From the NCBI GenBank assembly GCA_002878375.1, contig NIRF01000002.1, positions 124,001 through 188,000 of the forward strand: a DNA stretch of 64,000 nt. The letters run 5' to 3'. Source of the stretch: Dictyoglomus sp. NZ13-RE01. GTDB lineage: Bacteria > Dictyoglomota > Dictyoglomia > Dictyoglomales > Dictyoglomaceae. Within the stretch, counting starts at the first letter, position 1. Every line of letters begins with the position of its first letter. The notes beneath the pieces are model-generated. The model saw only the letters and a list, made by a program, of their open reading frames with translations, searched no databases and was not told where the DNA came from. Positions 57,610-64,000 of this stretch are shown piece by piece. The position numbers and the translations under genes were made by a program.

Positions 57610-58884
57610 TTATTTACCAAGCATATTGAGAAGTTGCTCTTCTGCCTTCTTTAAGCCTTCATCTACAGAAAGTTTTCCAGATAGTATGTCTGGCATTACA
57701 GACATTATTGCACTGTCTGCCTCATAGGTGTATATTCCATAGTCTACAGGTGGAATTTGCTTCATCCATTTTGAAAATTCTGCATAAACTTTTTGACCAC
57801 CAAAGAATGGATCTGGCTCTTGATATGCTTTTCCAGATTGGGCTGGTAAGAAGGTACCTACCGCTCCCCTTTCAACTAATATCTTCTGATAGAAATCTAA
57901 GTCTTTTGCATATATCTGTTTTAAGAAGTCTATAGCTATATCTCTATTTTGGGAGTTCTGTAATACATACCAGCTTGAGCCACCAAGGTTAGAAGCATTA
58001 ACTGCTCCTGGAAGATTTAATCTTGGGATAGGAGCAACACCCCATTTTCCACTTTGATCTTTTGCTGCCTTTATAGAACCAATAATCCAAACACCAGTAA
58101 TTACAGAAGCAACTTCCCCACTATTGAAGGAGGCTACCCATTGGTTCCATCCACTTATCTCTTTTGATATACCAGATTCTCTTAACTTCTTGTAAAGAAT
58201 TACAGCTTCTTTAATAGCAGGATTGTTTGCAATATTAACTTTTCCACTCTTATCAAAATACCATTGACCTGCAGATTGCATTACTATTCTCATTAACCCA
58301 CCATCATATGGGTCTCCACTTATCATATATTTACCAGTTTTTGCCTTAACTACTTTACCAATTTCAATAAACCTATCCCATGTAATATTTTCTAAATCTT
58401 TGGGTTTAAATCCTGCTTGCTCTAAATAATCTCTTCTATAGAAAAATCCAGCAACTCCTGAATCAAAAGGAACTCCATAAACTTTTCCATCAAGAGTCAT
58501 GAGTTGAACTTTATAAGGAGCAAATAACTTGTAGTTGAAATGTTTTGTTAAATCAGCAAAAGCACCTGGATATGCCCTTAAATACTTTTGGGCATTGTAA
58601 TCTTCAATTAAAACTATCTCAGGGAGTCCTGTTTTAACACCAGATGCAAGCACAGTATTCAACTTTTGCTCTACATCTGCCTTTGCCATATCAGCGATTT
58701 CAAATTGTACTTTTGGATTTATCTTTTGATATCTTGCAGCAGCCTCTTTCATTATGGGTATATTAAAATTGGGGTCCCAGCACCAGATTGTTATCTTACC
58801 AACCTTCTCAGCAGCATTTAAAACACCTAAAGCAAATGCTATTAATATTAATGATATAATGCTTAATTTAACAAGTCTCTTCAT
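57610..58884 (-). CDS. Extracellular sugar-binding protein of ABC transporter
   Basis: A 424-residue family 1 solute-binding protein with an N-terminal signal peptide (hydrophobic core IISLILIAFALGV). The mature part begins GKITIWCWDPNFNIP, typical of sugar binders, and has the usual two-lobe pattern with SGVAGFFYRRDYLEQAG and a late LNLPGAVNASNLGGSSW. It captures an oligosaccharide outside the cell. It is first in the transporter operon, with the LacI regulator upstream. Confidence 0.9.
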   Translation of the reverse strand: MKRLVKLSIISLILIAFALGVLNAAEKVGKITIWCWDPNFNIPIMKEAAARYQKINPKVQFEIADMAKADVEQKLNTVLASGVKTGLPEIVLIEDYNAQKYLRAYPGAFADLTKHFNYKLFAPYKVQLMTLDGKVYGVPFDSGVAGFFYRRDYLEQAGFKPKDLENITWDRFIEIGKVVKAKTGKYMISGDPYDGGLMRIVMQSAGQWYFDKSGKVNIANNPAIKEAVILYKKLRESGISKEISGWNQWVASFNSGEVASVITGVWIIGSIKAAKDQSGKWGVAPIPRLNLPGAVNASNLGGSSWYVLQNSQNRDIAIDFLKQIYAKDLDFYQKILVERGAVGTFLPAQSGKAYQEPDPFFGGQKVYAEFSKWMKQIPPVDYGIYTYEADSAIMSVMPDILSGKLSVDEGLKKAEEQLLNMLGK

Positions 58885-58987
58885 AATACAACCCCCTTAC
58901 AAAAAATTTTTAGAGAAGGAAACATTGAGAATTATTAAAATTCTTTCTAAAAATTCCTCTAAATTATCACCTCCTTAAAGATTCAAA

Positions 58988-59995
58988 TTAAATAGTACTC
59001 TTACGGATTACAAGCTCCTCAGGAATTACAATTTTTAAAACTGGTCCGTAAGGCTCATAAATTTTCTTATGGAGATGATCAACAGCTACTCTTCCCAAAG
59101 ATTCTCTAAATACCCTCACTGTGGTCAAAGGTGGATCAATCAGTGATGCCATATCTATGTCATCATTTCCAACAACAGAAACATCTTCTGGCACTTTTAA
59201 CCCTCTTTCCTTTAAAGCCCTTATAGCACCTATGGCAGAATTATCATTTGTACAATAAACGGCGGTAAACTCTTTACCTTTATCTAAGAGCTCCATCATA
59301 GCTCTATATCCGCCTTCTGGAAGAAGATCGCTATATGCAATTAGATCAGGATCAATAGGATTTCCTAATTTTTCTAAGGTAAAACAGAAACCTGCGGATC
59401 TTTGGACTACATCATACTGATCTTGTGGTCCATCAATAAATGCAATCTTTTTATGTTTTTGGAGTAGAAATTTGGCTACTTTAACTGCCCCATCAAACGC
59501 ATCAGTAGTTACACTATCCACCTCTAAGTCGGGAAAGTAATCCTCCATTACTACTGAAGGGATAGAAAGCTTTAATATTTCCTCAACGAGCTTAGAATTG
59601 CTTAGATTAACTAAGAGAAGAGCATCAACTTGTAAATTCTTTATCTTGGCGACTACCTCTTTTATTTTGTCATCAGTATTTGGTACTACACTATAGACCA
59701 GTCTTCCTCCCAATTCTTCTGCCCTTTTTTGAGCCCCTCTCAAAATAGCTGAAAAATATACATTCTGTGTAGGATCATTCTCTAATTCTCTTATTACAAA
59801 ACCAACAGTACCGATTTTCCCCTTTTTCTTTAACTCCAATTCATATCCTAAATTAATAGCTGTTTTTAGAACTTTTTCCTCTATGTCCTTTTGGACATTT
59901 CCTGCTTTATTGAGTACACGGGAAACAGTTCCCAGGGAAACCCCCGCTTTTTTAGCGATGTCCAACATAGTAACTTTTTTCTTACTTCTTGGCAT
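58988..59995 (-). CDS. LacI-family transcriptional regulator
   Basis: A 335-residue LacI-type protein: helix-turn-helix TMLDIAKKAGVSLGTVSRVLNKAG and the periplasmic-binding-like effector domain (VPEDVSVVGNDDIDMASLIDPPLTTV). It most likely controls the sugar transporter genes just downstream, 103 bp away, in response to a sugar. An inverted repeat TTTCATG-7-CATGAAA at 60073-60093 upstream could be an operator. Confidence 0.9.
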   Translation of the reverse strand: MPRSKKKVTMLDIAKKAGVSLGTVSRVLNKAGNVQKDIEEKVLKTAINLGYELELKKKGKIGTVGFVIRELENDPTQNVYFSAILRGAQKRAEELGGRLVYSVVPNTDDKIKEVVAKIKNLQVDALLLVNLSNSKLVEEILKLSIPSVVMEDYFPDLEVDSVTTDAFDGAVKVAKFLLQKHKKIAFIDGPQDQYDVVQRSAGFCFTLEKLGNPIDPDLIAYSDLLPEGGYRAMMELLDKGKEFTAVYCTNDNSAIGAIRALKERGLKVPEDVSVVGNDDIDMASLIDPPLTTVRVFRESLGRVAVDHLHKKIYEPYGPVLKIVIPEELVIRKSTI

Positions 59996-60131
59996 TTTTA
60001 AAATTCCATCAATAAAATTTTAGTATTCTTACCCTAAATTATAATGAATAAAATAAAAATTTTCAAGTAAATTTTCATGAAAAAAACATGAAATAAAAAA
60101 CAAAGAATTATAGAAGAAAATAAGAAAAACT

Positions 60132-61229
60132 TTAGAGGTTTATAATCTCTTTCAAAAAATCTAATATTTCTTTTTTAAATCTTTCTTTTGAGAATCTTTG
60201 GGCATTCTTAATAAGATCTTCTTTTTTGAAATTATCTTTTTCCTTCAAAAACCTATAAACAGCCTCTTTAAGACTTTTAACATTTTGCTCATAAAAAAAT
60301 ATGCCCGTTTTTCCATCAATGACTGTTTCTAAGGCTCCTCCCCTTCCATAAGCAATAACAGGAGTCCCACTTGCCTGAGCCTCAATAGGGACAATTCCAA
60401 AATCTTCCTCTACAGGGAAAATAAGAGCCTGTGCCCTCGCTAAATATTTTCTTACCTCACTTTCCTCCTGCCAACCTAAGATCTTAACATTATCTTTGGC
60501 TAATTTCTTTATCTTATCCATATCTTCTCCTTCACCTATTACTATAAGAGGAATCTTAAGCTCATTAAAGGTTTCAACAACAAGATCTACTTTTTTATAG
60601 GGGACAAGCCTGGAAAGTACTATAAAATACTCGTCTTTTTCCTCTGATGGTTCAAATTTTTCTATATCCACAGGAGGATATATAACCCTTGCCTCCCTTC
60701 TATAGGTTTTCCATATCCTTTTTGCCACATTTTGGGAGTTTGATATAAAGTAATCCACCCTATTTGCACTAACCACATCCCACATCCTTAAATAATGAAA
60801 AATCCCCCTAACTAATAGGCTTTTTAATCCTCTATATACCTTCTTATCCTTTAAATAAGGAAAGTAAAGGTCCCATATATATCTCATAGGAGTATGGCAA
60901 TAGCAAACATGTATCTGATAGGATTTTGTCAAGATTCCTTTAGCTACGCAGTGGCTACTTGAAATAATTAAATCATATTTTGAAAGGTCAAATTGCTCAA
61001 TAGCAACAGGCATAAGAGGAAGATAGAAGGAATAATTTCTTCTTCCGAAAGGAAGATTAGAGATAAAAGACTCATAAACTTTTTGAGAGATGCGGAGTTT
61101 CTTTAAAGTTTCTTTATCAGCAACCAATGTGAAAAGATCTGCAGAGGGAAATAACTCAAGGAAAGTGGTTAAAACTTTTTCTGCACCCCCAATATTTACA
61201 ATCCAATCATGAACGATTGCTACCTTCAT
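60132..61229 (-). CDS. Family 4 glycosyltransferase
   Basis: A 365-residue GT4: MKVAIVHDWIVNIGGAEKVL opening, SRLVPYKKVDLVVE, the E-x7-E-type catalytic segment FPVEEDFGIVPIEAQASGTPVIAY with GGALETV. It transfers a nucleotide sugar, retaining its anomeric form, to a polysaccharide or lipid. I chose the ATG at 61229, after GAGGAATAAA, rather than 61241, which would overlap the cyclase gene. It follows the cyclase-like gene directly. Confidence 0.85.
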   Translation of the reverse strand: MKVAIVHDWIVNIGGAEKVLTTFLELFPSADLFTLVADKETLKKLRISQKVYESFISNLPFGRRNYSFYLPLMPVAIEQFDLSKYDLIISSSHCVAKGILTKSYQIHVCYCHTPMRYIWDLYFPYLKDKKVYRGLKSLLVRGIFHYLRMWDVVSANRVDYFISNSQNVAKRIWKTYRREARVIYPPVDIEKFEPSEEKDEYFIVLSRLVPYKKVDLVVETFNELKIPLIVIGEGEDMDKIKKLAKDNVKILGWQEESEVRKYLARAQALIFPVEEDFGIVPIEAQASGTPVIAYGRGGALETVIDGKTGIFFYEQNVKSLKEAVYRFLKEKDNFKKEDLIKNAQRFSKERFKKEILDFLKEIINL

Positions 61230-61230
61230 T

Positions 61231-61878
61231 TTATTCCTCAATAGGGAAAAGGATAGCCCTTACTAATGAACCTTCTCCTCCCTTTATATTCAATGGCAAA
61301 GCAACAATAAAATATTTTCCTTCCTTCACATTCAATAGGTTCAGTCCCTCAATTATGCCTATCTCATTCCCAAGAAGAACCTTATGGACCGCTCTTCCCT
61401 CATCACCTCTTGGTCCTATAGATAGATAGTCAATGCCTACAGTTTTGATTTTCTTTTCTGCTAAATAAATAGCGGATTCCAACGATAATCCCACATAATC
61501 ATCATGGAATCTATTTTCCAGTAGCAATTTTGAATTCTTAGTTTTAAAGAGAACTATATCATTCTCCTCAATGTCAAAATCCTTTATTTCAGAAAGAAGT
61601 ATTTTTTTATCATTTTTAACCTCAAAAACCTTGGCAACTCCATAAAATTTTCTAATGTCCAAAAGCTCTACAGTTTTTCCATCTGCTATAAAATGAAAGG
61701 GAGCATCCACATGGGTTCCAGTATGAGAGCCAAGTGTTAATTTAGAAAGATTTACATGTCTTCCTTTAGAAATTTCAGAGACCCATTCCCTTTCAAACTT
61801 GGGATCACTTGGCCAGAAAAGCATATCTTCATGAATTAACAAACTCACATCTATAGGATTTTCCCAAAGAATTCTCAT
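61231..61878 (-). CDS. Cyclase-family metal hydrolase (kynurenine formamidase-like)
   Basis: A 215-residue member of the cyclase family with the hallmark HTGTHVDAPFHF motif and VGIDYLSIGP. The family holds arylformamidases, lactone hydrolases and isatin hydrolases; no tryptophan-breakdown genes are in the window, so the substrate is open. The start follows GGAGGAAT. It is upstream of and adjacent to the GT4 gene. Confidence 0.8.
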   Translation of the reverse strand: MRILWENPIDVSLLIHEDMLFWPSDPKFEREWVSEISKGRHVNLSKLTLGSHTGTHVDAPFHFIADGKTVELLDIRKFYGVAKVFEVKNDKKILLSEIKDFDIEENDIVLFKTKNSKLLLENRFHDDYVGLSLESAIYLAEKKIKTVGIDYLSIGPRGDEGRAVHKVLLGNEIGIIEGLNLLNVKEGKYFIVALPLNIKGGEGSLVRAILFPIEE

Positions 61879-61982
61879 CTCAAAAATTCCTCCTCATTTT
61901 TTTCTCATTATATCACATGTTATATTTTTAAAGATGAAGAGGGAACTTTAAGAGAATTATAGGACTCAAATGATGTTGCCAA

Positions 61983-62081
61983 TTGAAAAAACCAATAATT
62001 ATAGATGGAGTGAACATATTAGATCCTCAAGAAGTTAAAAAACATGGATTTAAGTATAAAGGAGTGGGAAGACAAACTTAG
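61983..62081 (+). pseudogene. Remnant of a UDP-sugar dehydrogenase C-terminus
   Basis: In the plus frame the codons give KKPIIIDGVNILDPQEV then KKHGFKYKGVGRQT and TAG. This is the well-known C-terminal tail of UDP-glucose/GDP-mannose dehydrogenases (…DGRNLYDP…GFxYxGIGR). Only about 30 codons remain; there is no start and an in-frame stop lies just before. The expected terminator follows at once. Confidence 0.7.
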
Positions 62082-62082
62082 T

Positions 62083-62130
62083 CAGGGAGTGCCCTTTCAA
62101 AATTATAAATTAGGCACTCCCTGTAAATTT
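62083..62130 (+). terminator. Terminator behind the dehydrogenase remnant
   Basis: A perfect 11-bp stem (CAGGGAGTGCC / GGCACTCCCTG) with a 19-nt loop, then TAAATTTTAT. It lies 3-14 bp from the end of the convergent phosphoketolase gene and could serve both. Confidence 0.7.
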
Positions 62131-62133
62131 TAT

Positions 62134-64000
62134 CTATATTTCAAGCTCCAAATCTACACCATGATTATATGCATACTCTAATGCTTCAATCTGTTTATTC
62201 TTTAACATATCTTTGAAATATCCACCTTTTTCCTGAAGACTTTCTACTCTCTCAATTACATCCATTGCTATACTAAATCGATCTATCTGATTTAGAATGG
62301 CAAGTTGAAGAGGAGTAGTTATTCCTCCTCTTCCTTTTAGGAAAGGTGCAAGATATCCTGCTTCAATTCCAATTTTTCTATTTTCTCTGTATCCCCTTAC
62401 ATGTAGATTTTTATGATTATTTCTCCTATAAGTTAATCTATGTATTAGCCATGGATATCCATGGAAGTTAAATATTATAGGCTTATCTTTAGTAAAATAC
62501 GAGTCAAATTCTTTATCAGAAAGACCATCAGGATGCTCTGTATTAGGTGTTAAAGTAAATAGATTTAATACATTTACAAACCTAATTCTAAGCTCAGGGA
62601 ATAATTTCTTTAAAATTTTAACAGCATAGATAGCCTCTTTAGTAGGAATATCACCACAACTTGCTATTACTACATCTGGATCCTTATCAGGATGGTTACT
62701 TGCAAAGTCCCATATTCCTATTCCTTTCATGGCATGCTTAAATGCCTCGTCAATACTCAAGTACTGAGGATGTTTTTGTTTATCCGCTACAATAATATTT
62801 ATTCTATTTGTGGTTTGCAGTGAGTACCATACAGTACAAAGTAAAGTATTTGCATCTGGTGGGAAATAAACTCTTACCACATTTGGCCACTTATCAACGA
62901 TTGACGTAACAAAACCAGGGTCTTGATGCGTAAAACCATTATGGTCTTGTCTCCAAACAACTGATGTAAGAAGGAGGTTAAGCGAAGATATGGGGGCTCT
63001 CCAGGGCACATCAGTAGATATATCTATCCACTTTCCAAACTGATTTACCATTGATGATATTATAGGAGCAAAACCCTCATAAGTGTTTAGAAAACCATGC
63101 CTACCCGTAAGAATATAACCTTCTAACCATCCCTCAAGTGTATGCTCCGAGAGCATCTCCATAGTTCTTCCAAAGGGACTAAGAAAACCTTCATCCTCAT
63201 CTTCTGGTAGTATCTTTCCCATCCATGCCTTTCCATGCTCAAAAACTGCATCAAGTCTATTCGATTTTGTTTCATCTGGTCCAAAAACTCTAAAATTCTC
63301 AGGATTTAAACTTATAGTTTCCTTCAAAAACACTCCTAAGGGACGCGTATTCTCCGCCATATCTTCTGTAGGATTGTTCACAACCACTGCAAAATTTTTA
63401 AGGTTTGGTAATTTTAGCTCTTTCCTCAATAAACCACCATTTGCATGCGGATTTGCACTCATTCTTTTTTCACCTTTTGGAGTTAGCTCTCTCAAATCTT
63501 CTCTTAATTTGCCATTCTTATCAAAAAGTTTTTCTGGCTCGTAACTTCTAAGCCAACTTTCAAGAATCTCGAGAGTTTTAGGATTTTCTTTTGCATCAGC
63601 AAAAGGTACCTGGTGGGCTCTCCAATAACCTTCTATATAATGACCTCCAACTTTTCTGGGAGCAGTCCAACCCTTAGGAGTTCTAAGTATTATCATGGGA
63701 TAGGAGGGTCTAAAAGGTTTATTATTAGATCTTGCCTCATCCCAAATACTGAGAATCTTCTCAATACAATAATCCATAACCTCAGCCATCTTTTCATGTA
63801 CTTCTAAAGGATCTTCTCCCTCTACTATCTTAGGATCATAACCATACCCCTTAAATAAAGATATTAACTCTTCATTTTCAATCCTTGATAGAATTGTAGG
63901 GTTATTAATTTTGTAGCCATTGAGAAGTAGTACTGGAAGAACAGCTCCATCTCTTACAGGGTTCAAAAATTTGTTTGAGTGCCAAGCAGTAGCAAGTGGT
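62134..64000 (-). CDS. Phosphoketolase (5' end outside window)
   Basis: The frame stays open to the right edge: codons before the first in-window ATG read PLATAWHSNKFLNPVRDG, matching phosphoketolase sequence, so the ATG at 63966 is not the start. About 621 residues are seen of an expected 790-800, including LLNGYKINNPT, ANPHANGG, EGYILTGRHGFLNTYE and the DHNGFTHQDPGF segment. It splits xylulose 5-phosphate or fructose 6-phosphate to acetyl phosphate, giving sugars a direct route to acetate and ATP. Confidence 0.93.
   Translation of the reverse strand, partial: PLATAWHSNKFLNPVRDGAVLPVLLLNGYKINNPTILSRIENEELISLFKGYGYDPKIVEGEDPLEVHEKMAEVMDYCIEKILSIWDEARSNNKPFRPSYPMIILRTPKGWTAPRKVGGHYIEGYWRAHQVPFADAKENPKTLEILESWLRSYEPEKLFDKNGKLREDLRELTPKGEKRMSANPHANGGLLRKELKLPNLKNFAVVVNNPTEDMAENTRPLGVFLKETISLNPENFRVFGPDETKSNRLDAVFEHGKAWMGKILPEDEDEGFLSPFGRTMEMLSEHTLEGWLEGYILTGRHGFLNTYEGFAPIISSMVNQFGKWIDISTDVPWRAPISSLNLLLTSVVWRQDHNGFTHQDPGFVTSIVDKWPNVVRVYFPPDANTLLCTVWYSLQTTNRINIIVADKQKHPQYLSIDEAFKHAMKGIGIWDFASNHPDKDPDVVIASCGDIPTKEAIYAVKILKKLFPELRIRFVNVLNLFTLTPNTEHPDGLSDKEFDSYFTKDKPIIFNFHGYPWLIHRLTYRRNNHKNLHVRGYRENRKIGIEAGYLAPFLKGRGGITTPLQLAILNQIDRFSIAMDVIERVESLQEKGGYFKDMLKNKQIEALEYAYNHGVDLELEI

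Overview
The window is AT-rich, gene-dense bacterial chromosome with short intergenic gaps, many 4-20 bp gene overlaps and Lys/Glu/Ile-rich proteins. Gene content (trimeric [FeFe] hydrogenase with a sensory hydrogenase and Rex, 2-oxoacid:ferredoxin oxidoreductase, phosphoketolase, NADPH-making G6PD, sugar ABC transporter, polygalacturonase-like gene, archaeal/thermophile-type PurC and peroxiredoxin) fits an anaerobic, sugar- and polysaccharide-fermenting thermophile. Dictyoglomus is my best guess; this is inferred from gene content and composition, not from a search.

Layout. 1-4540: end of a ROK regulator, then a convergent block (phosphoesterase, CvpA-like membrane protein, zinc dehydrogenase, secreted alpha/beta hydrolase). 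4617-7308: dcd-zwf-metallo-hydrolase operon closed by a clear terminator. 7502-9732: NitT/TauT-type ABC importer. 9677-17443 (minus): one long redox operon, sensory [FeFe] hydrogenase (HydS) - SpoIIE-type phosphatase - HydC - HydB - HydA - Rex, with a consensus promoter and a Rex-like operator in front of it. 17622-20937: GT2 glycosyltransferase, PlsY-like acyltransferase, ThiF-like enzyme, WYL regulator. 20966-23055: a second NuoF/NuoE-like pair with no catalytic subunit beside it. 23161-24709: phosphatase, zinc-ribbon protein, MerR regulator. 24710-25986: a GH28 gene broken by a frameshift. 26005-29549: KorAB-type oxidoreductase and PurC. 29846-31034: glutaredoxin, GroES, PurE. 31014-33967: ChrA pair, Gfo/Idh/MocA oxidoreductase, AEC transporter. 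34110-37161: TetR-headed operon with a palindromic operator. 37145-39113: two more Gfo/Idh/MocA enzymes. 39253-40493: two small secreted proteins.

40573-51087 is a complete type I-B CRISPR-Cas locus: cas6-cas8b-cas7-cas5-cas3-cas4-cas1-cas2, leader, and an array of 27 repeats of 30 bp with 26 spacers. The leader carries a strongly degenerate repeat one unit upstream of repeat 1, followed by a spacer-like stretch with a 12-nt match (reverse complement) to the DNA just upstream of cas6. This is the observation I would follow first, as a possible crRNA-like regulatory RNA.

51129-64000: Lpd and a peroxiredoxin with a single cysteine (divergent), a decayed pyrimidine-dimer-glycosylase-like pseudogene, a fused esterase/metallo-beta-lactamase protein, a sugar ABC transporter with LacI regulator, a GT4 glycosyltransferase, a cyclase-family hydrolase, the tail of a lost UDP-sugar dehydrogenase with its terminator still present, and a phosphoketolase running off the right edge. 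No rRNA, tRNA, transposase or prophage gene was seen.
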